Source of the DNA: Pempheris klunzingeri
Taxonomy: Eukaryota > Chordata > Actinopteri > Acropomatiformes > Pempheridae
Direction: 5' to 3'
Assembly: GCF_042242105.1 (NCBI RefSeq)
Contig: NC_092015.1
Location: 14,401,535 to 14,465,534, forward strand
DNA length: 64,000 bases
This document shows, one piece after another, positions 26,446-40,856 of this stretch (its first letter is position 1; each line of letters starts with the position of its first letter). Position numbers and translations under genes: made by a program. The notes under the pieces are model-generated. The model was not told the DNA's origin. It was given only the letters and a program-made list of their open reading frames with translations, and made no database searches.

Positions 26446-26590
26446 TGCTGAAATGTCTCAACAACTATCGGATGGATTCATCGGATTTTTACACACATTC
26501 ATGGTCCCCAGGGGTTGAAGCCTACTGACTTTGCTTGCTCCCTCACTTTATCTCTAGCGCCACGATCAGGTTGACAGTGTTGGTTTTTAG
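26446..26590. repeat. Teleost interspersed repeat
   Basis: GAAATGTCTCAACAACTATC, GGATGGATTCATCGG, ACACACATTCATGGTCCCCA and the CTCTAGCGCCACGATCAGGT block follow the order of a widespread teleost short repeat. Identification is from memory. Confidence 0.5.
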
Positions 26591-29488
26591 CTGCTGTATG
26601 GCTGTAAACTCTTCTGAAGTCTTCAAAACACATTTCTATGAACGGTGTCATCAAAAGGCCAAACTTGGACCATGCATGGTAACATTTATTCCAGACATGC
26701 AAAATGTACACCACAGAGATGAAAACTGGCACATACAGTATACTGGAAAAGAAACACATTAATATACAGGAGTGAAATGAAGGTTTGAACTGTTTTACTG
26801 ACAGAAAAGAGCTTATAAACTACACATTTGGCTCCTGAACACCAGCTTCAGGGGTGGAAAATGTGTCTCTGTGTTATAGCATACACTCGGTGCGATCTAC
26901 AGAAATTACACATGTTGCCATTTTAGCTACAATGTAATGTGACATTATTTCATTAGTTTGGTAGTAAACATGGGGACTCTTTGGATTTTGCTGTTTTCAA
27001 AAGTTTGGATCAAGAACGTGATTTTTATGTCCGACGTTGAACTGGAATGGAATCGATTAAAACCCCATTTTGCACAAAACAATGTGCTGTAAAGTGTTAC
27101 TGTGATAACTGACATGATTACAGTGTTCAGCCTTATACTGATGATGTTCTGTTTTAATTGCTTTAGCTGCATAGTTGTAATCAGCCGGTGTTTCATTTAC
27201 ATTAATGAGCCCTTAAACAGCCACTGACTCTCAACAAATGGCATCACTTATTCTCATCTGAAACGGATACTGACCCCATGTTTTCTGACTTAAATTTCAC
27301 AGGACAACAAAATAAGCATTGATGGCCGATGAAAAGCTGTGGATTTAAATAATGCTACATGGTGATGATACATGTGCTTGCAGCATAAGCCTGTAATGTG
27401 TCAATACAACAGTCCTGTGCAGTCTCTCTATGATAAAGCGACAAATACAGACAATCTGTCGTGCTTGGATTGTAAAGGAAGATTATTTGAATGCTACTTG
27501 TTGTTACTTTAGTTCAACTCAAACTCAGGCCTGCTCATTTACGAAAAATAAATGTGTGTAAGCCTGTTTGGCCCATAGCATGCGTACATATTGCATATAT
27601 AGTTTTCCCATATAAATACATTTCATACCAATACAAGGAGCAGCAAAAACATTCAGTGAAACAATTTCATGTAACAGTCAATGTAAGAATGGTAATGTAA
27701 GGACGGGGGGGGGGCTACGGTGTAGAAAGGTAGTAATATGTCAAATGGAGTTTAAGGGTCCAAGATGAAGGAACATAGATGAAACTGAGGGACAGCAGCC
27801 ACCACATCAGGTTTTGTGGTAAAGAACTGGAGGATTTGAAAGGAAAATCACTTAAAGATGGTGGGAGATTCGCCATGCGTTTCAGTCTCTGTCAGAGCAG
27901 AGCAAGGACCAGGAGATTTTGGAGACATAGAGGGGGATGTTAGAGGGTTAGATCACAGTCCTCACACGTTCTGCAGTGGCTGGACTCTCATAATGTACAC
28001 AAATCACTCTTCCATGTGCAAACCTGCCTCTCTGACTCCTTCATGAGAAAAGAGACAACTAATAACAGTCAAAACAAAGGCAGAGGTTTGGTTATCTACA
28101 TTCAGGCATGCAGTTGGTCTCGTTTTTTGTTTTTTTTTGTTCGAAGAATTATAATAAATAAAAAAAATTAAAAATGTGTTCCCTGCCCCTTTTCACAAAC
28201 CCTTGAATTTCCACTGATAATCCAAGTGCTTACAAAGCAGCCATTGCGACAGTCTTAACAAACCCAGCACCACTTGGCATACAAACATTTTATAAAACGT
28301 ACATCTATATATATTTATATATATACTCATATATCCATATTTCAAATATATTATTGTAGATGTATATGCTTTGAATGCAAGAGATTCAGTACGGAATATA
28401 TGAGGATTATATGCAGCTCTCCACAGTTTGAAGTCCAAACCCAGAATCCGTTTTTCAAAGGAGTCCCATCCCAGATAGAAAACGTCTGTTGTTCGCTCTC
28501 TCCTCATCATCCTCTTCATTTTTAGAAGTCCATCACTCCTACAGGAGACATGTACGAAGCTTCCTGACCACATACAAATCTGCATTTTATTTTTCCCTCC
28601 GTTTTAACCTGAACAATTCTACATCAGGTTTTTTGTTATTTTTGTCAAGCAAATGTTACTGGATTCTAATGCATGCATCTCTGAAGGATTTTTCCGTTTG
28701 TTTACTTGCTGCAGTACGTACTCTCATGAGTTGCCTATTTTTTTGCATTCTGAGAGCGGTCATGATGGATTTTACCATATGCCATAGATTTAGGAATCGC
28801 ATTTCTTTTTAGTTGTTGTTTTGAATTAGGTTGTTCCCCCTTGTTGCATCTGTGGTTTGGCTTTCACGGTTAATTTTTTCCCCCCTGGTGTTGATTGCTA
28901 ACTGCAAAAGAAATCAGAGGACAAAAGTCGGGTCAGACACAAAAAAACTACTTTCACTCAACATCAAGTTCATTATTTTGATTAGCTCAAGTGTTGAAGG
29001 CTTTTTGAAATAGAAGAGCCCTGCTGGCTGCACAGTCAGCCTACCAGACACACTGCAGTGCTAAATCAATCTACACACACACACACAGGCTTGGAAATGT
29101 GCTGAGTTTACCACGTCGCATGCTCGTGTGGTAGTGTCATCTATCACCCTGCAATCATAATGCAGTAGGTATTCTCTGTTGTGTTGTCGAACACTTGTTG
29201 TTAAAGGCCTGTGTGTGGACACGTGTACACGTACTTCATTTTCAAATGTTTCTCCTCTTTCATATTCATCAGCTGTACTACAAACATAAACCTTATTTCA
29301 TGCACAGCACACTAGACGTCACTCAGGCTTCACCAAATACTGCATGTTAATGTGAGTCATTATCACAAACCGAAAAGTAGCTGTAGCAAGTTGACTTAAA
29401 TGACAGGCACTTATAAACTTTTCAGTCATTTTTATAAAAACTAGCTTACATCATTGTATTTTGAAACATTTGCCCCCATTGTCTTTGC

Positions 29489-29623
29489 TTAAGTACCTGA
29501 AACTGAGACGTAGACTATAATGACGACAATGCCGAGAACAATAGAGACGATACTGAGCAGGCGAGCCAGTCGCCCCAGCCTCCTGGCCCCGTCAATATCC
29601 CCCACCTGGAGACTGTTTCTGGA
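29489..29623 (-). CDS. trarg1: trarg1 coding exon 2
   Basis: The acceptor GTCTCCAG is followed by [20 protein letters not shown] and [20 protein letters not shown], then VSGT and TAA at 29491-29489. A GTACTT donor-like site at 29476-29471... inside the last codons (TCAG|GT ACT TAA) could move the true end to a third tiny exon, as in the related PRRT2. I cannot place such an exon. Confidence 0.82.
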   Translation of the reverse strand, partial: SRNSLQVGDIDGARRLGRLARLLSIVSIVLGIVVIIVYVSVSGT

Positions 29624-32600
29624 CTGGAGACACAAAAAAGCACAGGGTATTACCAAGAGGGACTTTATAATGATAATGCTAAGCACAGAAAATCAAACAA
29701 AAAAGGTTTATGAATGCATTTTCTTACTTTCACATATCAGGATATTAAAGAGGAGTGGCTGTGAACATTAATCTGTAGGAGGGGTGGCGCATTCAAATAC
29801 AACCCAAACCCGACTCTACTAATTTGCTTAAGTCCATTGCTCACGAAAGAAGGAATCTGGCATGATAGATGGATGGAGGAACCTTCACTCAACAGAAAAG
29901 CAATTTTCTTATTAGTCCTCCTGCCTCACAGAGGACTCCTGTGTAAGCCCTTTGGTCTCGATATGCAATTTAGGCATCAGGCACATGAATGTGTAACAAT
30001 TTACTGCGCTATAATTAGTGATAATGGATTAGAGTCTTTAAACACTTTTCACATACATGTAACCTCGAAAAGAAAGATTTCTTCAGATACCTATAGTTCA
30101 GAAATTAAATAAAAAGGGCCGTCAATGTCACTTATAATCAATAAATTCACAGATGTATGTATAAGACTAAAGAGAACAAACATCTAATATGAAGATAAAA
30201 AAAAACTCACTGAACTACACTAGAGAAAGTTCAGTTGGAAGAACACTATGATATTTTTTGTCACTCAAAAATTGAAATGTACTTAGAGGGTTTGAAAAGG
30301 ACAGGATGAATGCTGGATGTGGTAAAAAATAAATAAATAAAAGGCTGACCATTTCATATTTTCTGGGCTCAGCCTCTAATTTGTTCATGTTGAGATTATT
30401 CAGGCAAATATATCTGAGCAAAATCATCATAGTGGATGATTGAAATCTTCCCCCTTATGACGGTGACGTGATCAGTGTGTAAAATACAGGGGGGGGGGGA
30501 ATCACTACAAATACATGCATGTAAGATGTAGCCCATTATATATGTATATATCACTGAAAGACCCATCTTCTGTGCAAATATATTTATAATTATAAGTATA
30601 AAATCGTGCAAAACAAAGCAAACCACACCACCATACTTTTCCAGCTGCACCATTTTTGTCATTTTGAATTGAGAGTGTTGCCCGTCGTGATATCCATATT
30701 TTATATTTCCACTGTGACTTTCATTAAGTGGCCCACAACTCCCTGGTGGTAGTTTCAATTTATCAACACCAGCAACATAGACACCCTTTATATTTCCATG
30801 TCAGACAGTGAACATGTGAGAGGTGCACCCTGAAAAGACAATCTCAGCTGAATCAGCAGTAAACACACTTTCACTATCAATACAATAGAGAAGCAGCACC
30901 ACAAACCAAAGAGTTTGGTTCCCTCTTACATCACCCAGAGAAAGTCCCCTCCACAGTGCAGGAGCGTTCCTCTCTCCAGCAGCTCTCTGAGAGTAACCCT
31001 TTTAATTATTTATCGGGTTAATCGACAGCCCAGTTATTTTAAAGGGGAAATGACACACATAGAGTACAGTACTGTTGGCTTTTCTGACGGGTGCTTTTGA
31101 GTCCTCTAAGGTGAAACAAACCAATTATTTATTCCCAGCTTGAAAACTGCGAAATTGTCTATTTGAGATTGGCAGATCGGGAATGATGGAAGGCTGTGAC
31201 TTGCGGAGCCAATTGGATGGAGTAGGTGAATGCAGCAGTGTGAAGGGGCTGTAGATCAACTTAATGTTGTATGTATATTGCTTTATGTTTGCTGCAGATA
31301 TGGAGACAGGATGATTTATGTGTATGTGTGTGTGTGTGTGTGTGAGGCTTGACGGATGGGTATCCTCAATCCTTGTGCACTGTTTTCACGTGCGAGAGTC
31401 CCAAAGCAACAAATGTTGCACGGTCGATGCCGCAGTTTTCTCATGAGCATTTATTTTGGGCTGCTTTTAATATGTAGTACTGTTAAACACATAGTATTGT
31501 ACATGACACATACACAAGTGAAGAAAAACCAACTGAAGAGAAACACACACAATTCACTTTGTTGCTGTACTTAATTTTCATTGTAATTAATCCAGCTACC
31601 ATGAATACTACAGAGTTCACCACATGTGTATCCATCTGTGGCTGAAAGTAGTCCCAAACTATTAACTCCTGTTTCAGTAATATATGTTAAAAATGATGAT
31701 ATATGTATATGTTAGTATGAATGAAGGACTAGAGCACAGTTGGTTCATTAAATCCGACAATGAGAAACATAGAAAACCCTCTGCCTTATTCTTTAAAATG
31801 GACTGACTACGTGAATCAGAAAGAAAAAGATGCATAAACATCAAAGTAGGTGTCGGGTTAGAGATTCAAACAGACCAACAGGAAGTTTACTGTCAGTTAA
31901 CTGAGTGCGGCATTGATGTAGAAAACCCATAATAATATAGTATGAGTGCACAACTTGTCTCCCCTTAATGCAAATGTGGTACGACAGCTAATGACTTGTG
32001 TTTCTTTCCACATTCAGCAAGAATTACAGGTTGTACTGAGGTCAGGAACAACGGCCTGTTCAACAACCTCGCCTGTTCTCATGAGTTCCACTTCCTGCTG
32101 TCTCACACTGGTTGTGAGACTAAATGTGACCATCACGCAGAGTGAAAACATTGCAACGTGCTATTAGTGTGATGGTGTTGATTACATTGGCGTGGCACTC
32201 ACTGGGCCCCTTTAAAACAAACATATTAATACTGAAGGACTTCTGCCAGCAGTGCCAGTATCTATGAGGGGGTTTTCATTAAGATAATAATACAACTTGT
32301 CAGGAGGTCAAAACTGTCCACAAATGCCTTCATGAACAAAACGGTAAACTCAGGTTTTGCAGCAGTGGCCTGTCCACTGGCTAGATTTCAGAGAGCTTCT
32401 TAGGTTTTGTACACAATACCAGCTCATGTGAAGCCTGGGTCAGCATCTCTGTGGGGCGGTTTTAACTTCCTTTTTGGGTCCATGCCCCAATAGATTGAGA
32501 CACTTCAGAGGTCAGACTCAGGAGGGAAACAGGATTAGAAAAGCGTCCCTCATACTGTGTTAAACCGAGATCAGAGCCAAGACAGAAGGAGACGAGATCA

Positions 32601-34979
32601 CATGTAACAAAGCTCATTTTCTAAAGTTCATGGTTGTGTCTGAAATCACTCACACATTCACTGCTCCCTTCTCATTATCTAGTTCACTGTAGAGGACTTT
32701 ACAGTAAACTCATCCACAAAATGAATAAATGCTTTAGTACACTGCTCGCATCGTTATTAATTACATCTATCTTCCTTCTGTGCCATGCATGAGGTCTACA
32801 GTACTTGACTAGTGACCATCTGTTGTGCACTACTCTTCACAATGCATTGTGGGATACTTTGAGTCTGTTTGACAGCTAAAATGGGGAATTCACCACAGTG
32901 GACTATATAGTGAGTGAGTGGTATCGGACGCAGCCCATGTGTTTGCTCCTGTGACGGCACCATAGTGAGGCTGATGACTTTAGGAGCTCTCCGTGGTGCT
33001 GAACACGTCTTTTTAAACCAGAGGCTGTGTGCCGTACAGCGGGAGATGGACCTTTCACTCCCCTCATCTATATTAAATAACACAGCTATATTTTGTATAG
33101 CCCTTTCCTCCATAAGACTGTGTGGTATTAATGATTATTACCCATATCCTGAAATTATATATGTGTGTGTATGTTTTCAGCCTCTTTCTGGACGCTTCGT
33201 TTTAGAAGAACACAACAATCTGTGAGCTTTGCTTTTGCATTCGGCATCTCTGTGTTAACCTTAGTTGGTGTTAGTGAGGAAAAAACAATGGCGGACAGCG
33301 AGGTGGATTCAGGAGGTTTTCCATGGGCGGGGAAAGTGTGCCTACTGAAGGGGTGGAGGAGGTCACATGATCAGCATATTCGCTTATGACATCATAAGGG
33401 GGGGCCAAATCTAAACAGGGTGTTTCCACACACATTTACTGAAAGATGGAGCAGGAGAAAAAGAGAGAAGATGGTCTTTTGTCATAGTTTAGCATTCTCT
33501 AGGCACAACGGGGACATGTCTTTATGTTGAGTAGACATTAAAAAGTGCATTTTGGGTAATATGGAACCTTTTAATATGTAATTAATTTAAACATTGTAGG
33601 AGAAATCTGAAGACCGGGTCAGGTGTAATTAAAAAGGTAAAATGTAGAGAATGTAATAAACTACTTTTATTGCATTTTCTAATTATCATTTATGTTTTTC
33701 CCCCTTGGATTTTGCATTGCTCCTTAAATTTAAACACATAGATGGGGGGGTGGGGGGGACTCCATCACATAAACACAAATGCCACACGACTCATTACAAA
33801 ACAATTCCAAATCGCCATTTGCTTATGTTATGCAGTGTCTGTCTTCACTCAGTCAATACTGATGGTACAGAGCTGGGGTTGCCTCAGTATAAGATAAGAT
33901 TACACTGCAGTGAGAAAGAGAGACAAGGAGAGACAGCCCTCCCTCCATCCTCTCTGATCTCCCGCTTGTGACTTCATCCTGTAACTCCCATGAGCCTCTC
34001 TGTCTCCAGGCTGTCTCTGGTGTAGTCAGATCCCACAGTGCCAGGTGCTGCTGGCCAGGAAACTACTTTCACATGAACAATACGTACACTGATGTTGCAA
34101 TCTGGTTTTTTTATGTTTGTGAAAACAGTATAAGTCACTTAAAATTGTGTGTAAACTTCCTGATCATATACTGTTTTCTTATAGGAATAATAATAATTTT
34201 GATATTAATTTAAGAAGGTTCACAAAATGTGATCTTAACTGCTTGTTGAAGAGTGAGATTTCCATTGAGTTTCAGATGGAGTCGTGAGTCATGGCGAGCC
34301 GTGTCTCCTAGATTATTTAAAAGTCTAACTTCAGTTATTCATTTATTCGGTAGGCTTCAATGACACGACTTGAAAGCTGTAATTAAAATAGGAAAGCTTT
34401 CAAGTAGGTTTTGGCACAATTTCAATGTGACTTAAGCCACAAAACCTAAATCAATGCATGTGTCCAACTGGGCTCCAGACAGTAAAATAAAAGATTTTTT
34501 TTCTCTCACTCACACACTTCAGCTCCAGCTGTGGTACAAACATAGTCCCAGTGGACCCTGTATTGATCCGGGCTCACATCACAGAGAAAAGCAGCATCAG
34601 CACCTTTAATCAATGGAAAAGTCTTTCAGAAAACGCTGCCCATTTAGCCTGTTTTAGGGAGAAAAAAGATATTGAATAAAAAAAATGGATTTTAAAATAA
34701 ACTGGTAACATTTTCCATTCATCATATAAAAAAAAAAGAAAGAAATAAAGGCTGGCTGCTATGTTTAATACACACAGCTTTTTTATATTAGCCTCAGGGG
34801 CTGGAAGAGATTTAGTGTGTGTGTGTGTGTGTGTGTGTGCGGTTAGTGGGAGGCACCCTTCGCTTGGCTGATGAATGTCTATATTGATTCACCACGAGAG
34901 TAAGCCTGGTCATATTTGTTTTCTGAATGGGAAATTCTACCCTCAAACTGTCTTGTCCAAGTGTTTATTGTGCTACCAG

Positions 34980-35047
<68 letters not shown>

Positions 35048-38000
35048 CTCTCTCTGTTTGTAGTTCATGTGTTCAGCAGAGGAAGGTGGAGGCTAGTAAG
35101 TCAGTAAGTGCTGCCTTTCTCTCTTGTCATTAATAATGGAGGGTTGGCAGCAGCCTGCTGGAGAGTGACAGTGTACAACCAGGAGATGTTTTTTCAAGTC
35201 TGGCCACTTTGATGAAATCAAAAATGTTTATTTGTATTAACACTAATTATTTCCTCTAATGTTTTTATTTTTTGTTAATTTTGTCTCATATTTTTAATTT
35301 TATGCGGTCCTTTTGAAAGTTTCAGCATTGAGGATTATAATTTAGTGATTGTAGTCATTGTTCAGCCCTAAAAGAGACAGAACGAGGCTGTTGGTCTGAT
35401 TTGGTGTAGGGAGCATCTTGGCCTCTAGTTCTAATTAAATTTGTAAACCACTCTATGCGGTCAGATGATCAAATCTGTCAGGCCGTGCTGCAACTCATAC
35501 ATTTCAATTGTATTTATATCTCGGAAACATAGTTCAGATAATCAAACTAAGTGTCAGCATCCCGAAAACACAAGGCCATTATGGTGCATGTCTTATACGC
35601 CTTGAATTTGGCTTCATGGACGTCGCCATCTTGGTTTTGAAGCCAAAAGTGCAGCTCATTCCATGAAGACTGATTGGTTAGTCACAAGGTAGTCTCACTT
35701 TAAAGCATACCCTGATTTATGGTCTGTTTTCCTCTAAATGGGACCATAATTTACTAAATGAACACCATGCTGTATTGAAAATTTGAAACTAGCAACTGAG
35801 ACCATAAATTCATTAGGAAAATGTGTACTGGGGTAATAAATCAAGTGAGGAGGAGGCTCATTTTCTCATACTTACTTTTTATGGGACTTCAAAATCCCAT
35901 AAAAAAAGCAACAGATAGCCTAACCTCTGTTGCATTCATCGATATTTCATAAATAGCATAAATATTCTGTGCTATTACATTTGAATTCAGTGTTAATATC
36001 AAAGTCACCACTTGTTGGATTTAAATATCTCTGACTTTGGATGCTGCTGCCCCACATGACTGACGGTACTCCTGCCCCACGCGTCATACAGCTGTGCGGC
36101 ACTCCATCACTTGTATCCACAACATGACAGTGTTCGTTTTCCATACTTTCTATCCTGTCCACTATGGAATGATTACATCATCACTTGCACAGGCGTAACA
36201 TTGCAAATAATAAATACATCTGTTTTCTTTTATAATATGACCAGTCTCTGGTTTTCTCCATACAATTGGCAACAACAGTGTAATGTGCTCCCTCACTATG
36301 TCTGCAGTATTAGATTGCTAATAAGAAGTAATTTACCTACATGCACACACAGACACACACACACACGCCCATACACAGTCATCCATCAGGTGCAGCATTG
36401 TGAGTCCATATTTCACAGGCAAATCTGCAGAGCGTGCAATAACGTTCCTGCAGTTTGGGCCTTCCCATTACTGGGATAGGCTGGTCTGGGCAGTAAAAAC
36501 CTCTCCAATCCCCATAATTGACTGCACATCTTCCGTGTTTGCCAGCCACAAGCCTTCCCCACCAAAGCATCTGTCAGAGATCTGTGGCGGCAGCCAGCTG
36601 GAAGTTGGCTTTTAGATGGTCCTGCTGCTGGGAGTGGTAGTGGATGATGATGGATGTAACTTTTGGCGGCCCCGTTGTTAGCAATGCACCATCTGCCAGC
36701 ACAGAAAGATGCTGACTCTTTTACACGGCTAAATGAGGCCTCAACAGATTGTACTTAATTATAGTTCATTTTGTCTGTTTTCAGGATTAAAACATAGATA
36801 CCGTGTCTGTCCATTGGTTCTCACTGTTACCATTACATTGTTTGTTTGCTGTGCTTTTCCTACTGTGATAGCTCATGAAAGTTAGCTAATATATATGCTG
36901 GAATTCAGTTTATGTACTGTGGACATGAACAGCTTGAAGATTATATCACCACCATGATAAAAGGATTATGTGTCAGGTCATTTTGAATGTAGACATACGC
37001 GACTACAACAATCTCGTTTAGTTAAAGCTGCATACATTGATTTTTAAAAAGTTTTTAGGCCCCTTGGGAGCAGCAAAACTATCCTTCATTCGAAGATGTA
37101 CAAAAAGTACAAAATTCACTCTCCTTTTATCCCCGTTTTGGTCTCCACCAACTTCTGAGGGAAATGTCTGGTTCTTCAGCTGCCAAATGCTGCACGGTGC
37201 TCTCTAGCTAGCTGATAATTTTCTGCTGTTTGATGCTGGGCAGGTTAGTGTACAATGGATAAGTAGAAAAAAATATTGATTATTGCAGCTTTATGGTTAA
37301 ATTTAATACTAGAATGCCAGCAATAAGCTGGAGTTAACACAATGCATAATATAGTACATAATTATATGCTATTGCATATTATTATGTACTATATTATGTA
37401 CTGTAATATGGCATCATTGAAAGGTCAGTGGATGTTGGTGGCAGCTGAAAACAACAGTCACATTACTGTGACTACTGTTTACGCCGGGGAACAAAAAGAA
37501 ACATGCTAATCAATTTGTTTCTTTTTCTGTTTACAATTTCCTGGAGTCTGGGCTGTTTCCTCTGACCTCCCCTCATTAATACCATCTTAACAGCAGTGGA
37601 ACAGTCTCCTTTTTTCTGTTCAACTTTCCAGAAGTATCCATTTCACAAAAGGGGCGAGGAGAATATTAGCACTTAGCAGTGAGCTTGCACTCTAGGGCTA
37701 TATCGCCCGGTGGAAACCACATTACTTTTGATTCATTTGTTCGCAGGGTGTGTTGTAAATCCTCTGTTTTCCTGCTCCGGCTCGCTTGCACTTATCTAAC
37801 ATCACTGCAGTATCTGATTCAATTCCTTTTGTAATCTAGTGATAGGAACTACTTTATAGCCATTTGTCGTCTCTCTCACACCCATCTGCCCTTGTAGGGA
37901 ATGATGTTTTGATCTTCTTTGCCCGTATCTCCTTTCCATACACCCAGGAAAGCGAGAGGATGTTGATCGCTGCCACAGAGCTGACTAACTGCTGCATCTG

Positions 38001-38115
38001 CCCTCTGCAGAGAAACTAAATTGACTTCTCTCGCCTTCTATTGAGTTAGTGGCCGGCTCCAGTTTCTCCCTCCTTCACTTTTCTTCCTTCTGCCCTCTGT
38101 CAAAGCCTCCCTCCT

Positions 38116-38173
<58 letters not shown>

Positions 38174-40799
38174 ACTCACTCACTCTCTCACTCATTCACT
38201 CACTCCCTCACGCTCTGCATGCCATTAGCGCGCAGCTGACTTGTGAATGTCAGTGGGTTCATGATGATGGCTCAGGGAAGTACAGGCTGTCTTGTGGATA
38301 CTGCCTGATATTCCCTTTGGTGTGAAGTGCCCACAGGAGTGATATTACAGAACTAATGGGTTTACTGCATTGCCTTTGCCTTGTTTCTCAGTAGATCGGA
38401 GTGTTGGCTGCTGTACAGTTTCAGAAGTAAAGTGAGCTGAAAAACACAAATGGCTGTGACAATAGCAACTAATCATCCATCAGCCAACAGGAGTTAAAAT
38501 CCTGACAGAGGAGAGTTACTACTGATGCCACTGACCGACTCTGGGTAGAATACTGCCAGATACTTAATGCAAAGGTCAGTCAAAATGATGCATTTATCTG
38601 CACTGCTCATTTGCAAAGGATTCTTCCTCTGTGCTGTAGTTTCCTCACAGCGGTTCACACATTGCGTATTGTGGCACAGACAGACGTTGCACATAAAAAG
38701 ACACTTTTTTATTTGGGTTGTTACAGACCTTGTTACAGCCACTGTTTTTGCAAAATGGAAAAAAAAGTGACTTTTTCACCTGAATGTGCAGCTTTTAACA
38801 TGCTTGCAGTTATTTGTGCTAAAAATGGTTTGTGTAGTGGAGGTTAATTATAAAAACCTCTTTTGGCTACTTTGCAGTTTCTGACTCAGCTGCTAGCTTT
38901 GTTTGTTATTTTTATTTGGCTTTAATTAACCAGGTATCTCACGGCTGACAACATTCATGATGGGAGAAACTCCCTATGGCGCCTCTCAGAGGAGACACTT
39001 AGCTTGCTGCAGTGACGGTGGCACACTCCGAACTGGTTTTCATAGATAGATAAACCAAGCTTGAAATTGTGGAGTGTGTTAAATGTTTTAGTGAAACGCC
39101 ATTCATTTCCTCTCGTAAATAAATCATAGATACGTAGAATTCTGAAAGAAGAGTGCTTATGGACTGATATTTGCCATTTTACCAACATTTACCAAAGAGA
39201 AAAAAGGAGGAGATGCTCTGATGATGTAAACAAACCTTCACTGTGTCATATTGCATTTATCACCCCTGTAGTTTACAGGTCTTAAACACTGTGTGTGTTA
39301 ACAGAGCGTGTCTTGAATAAAAGTGCTGGAAAAGCAGAATTCTCCATCTTCACATTTGATTTTATCTGATTTCATTTCCCCCAGCTTTAAGCTTCTAACG
39401 AAAAACACACAAAGCATCTGAGGAATAACAGAAGAAATCTTTGCAGATTTTACAATAAGCTGTCCATTATAGATCTGATATGGAATGAGGCATAATTCAA
39501 TTGAAGGAGTCTGTGGCTCAGATATGCAGAGTTTTTGTGTGTTTCAGCAGGGGATTTGATCCTGACGTACAGTTTAAATGCCTCGGTAGAAGGCTGGATC
39601 TTTGTTACTAGTGGTGTCAGTCGGCTATAGACATTCTCCCTGAAGATGAAGGCAGCTGCAAATTAAAAGGTTCAGATTGGAGAAAGTCCTGTCTGTGTAA
39701 CAATCCCTGTCATTTCTCCAGAACATGTATAATAAAGGTATATTACATAACGACAAACAACTTATTGATCACTTGGCCTGAAGTTATGTCTGTAATGTCC
39801 TACTAAAAATACAGCAAATATTGAACCATTTGCAGTTTTATCCCATCAAACCGCCATTGTTTTTATTCCACATACTGATTTTGTGAATTTACAACCTCAA
39901 CTTTCCGCTATGAATCAGCCTTGATGGAGGAGTGTGAAGACCACAAAAACAGGGGGAGGGACACACTGACAGTGAAGAACAGTGCTACTGTAATTGGCAG
40001 GACCAATTAAATCAAGCCAGTTATTATATGCTTGTTTTTCCTGTTTGTTTTGGCAGGATGTTTTAGTGTATCGGCGTAATTGGAAGACGAGCAATTAGGC
40101 TTTTAGGCGTGTTTTCATTTTTGTTCCAATATCGCTGGAACGTTGCACAAGTTTTACATTTCTGTGAATAGTATATATGTGTGCCGACACATGTCGAGCC
40201 GACTTCATCAATGGTGCACCATCTGTGGTTTTTTAGATAATAAAATCTTTTTTTATCAGTCACATAACTTCACACCACGTCTGTATTTTTGTCAATCAAG
40301 CACAAGCCGAGCAGCATCTCGCTTTGATATCTGGCACATTCTCTACATTCATGCACCGGCTGAATGAAATAAGCTAAAAGCTCTCACGGCCTTCAGTAAC
40401 AACTCCACCTTTTATACTGCAGACCTCTCACCACCGCAGAGGGTTTTGTCTCAGAGCAGCCTCAACATAGATCTTATACACTCAATAACAGGTGCTTCAG
40501 CATGAATGTGGACCACGTGAGAGTCCACGCTGGCCATCGTTGGGTTGGAAAGGGTGTTGGAGAATGACTGAGTCCCCACAAAACATTTGAGTACTAAACA
40601 GTAGCAGAATATCAAGCAGCTGTGGCTGTCCAGCGCGGCGGCTTCAGTGTCTTAGCTGCATCTTGTATCAGCATTTCATGTCTCCTGAAACTTCCAGTGA
40701 GAGGATTAGTCAAGTGTCAGGGCACCAGCCCAAAACAGACAGCAGCAGACCTGAGATCATTTAAAGCCTCGGCACTGGGGAAGCTGATGATGCACTGAG

Positions 40800-40856
<57 letters not shown>

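Larger units (their letters stand above)
23611..29488. other. Intergenic region between convergent gosr1 and trarg1
   Basis: About 5.9 kb with no supported exon. It contains repeat copies at 23905-24235, 25545-25865 and 26446-26590, a G-run near 27704-27713 and an AT-alternating stretch around 28310-28350. The right part must include the trarg1 3' UTR, whose end I cannot fix. Confidence 0.6.

Noticed and set aside
29400..29430. A possible third trarg1 exon (TTTATAAGTGCC on the minus strand) encoding VYK like PRRT2
   Set aside because: The intron would be only about 50 bp and the acceptor has no pyrimidine tract. A similar match near 26810 also lacks a good acceptor.
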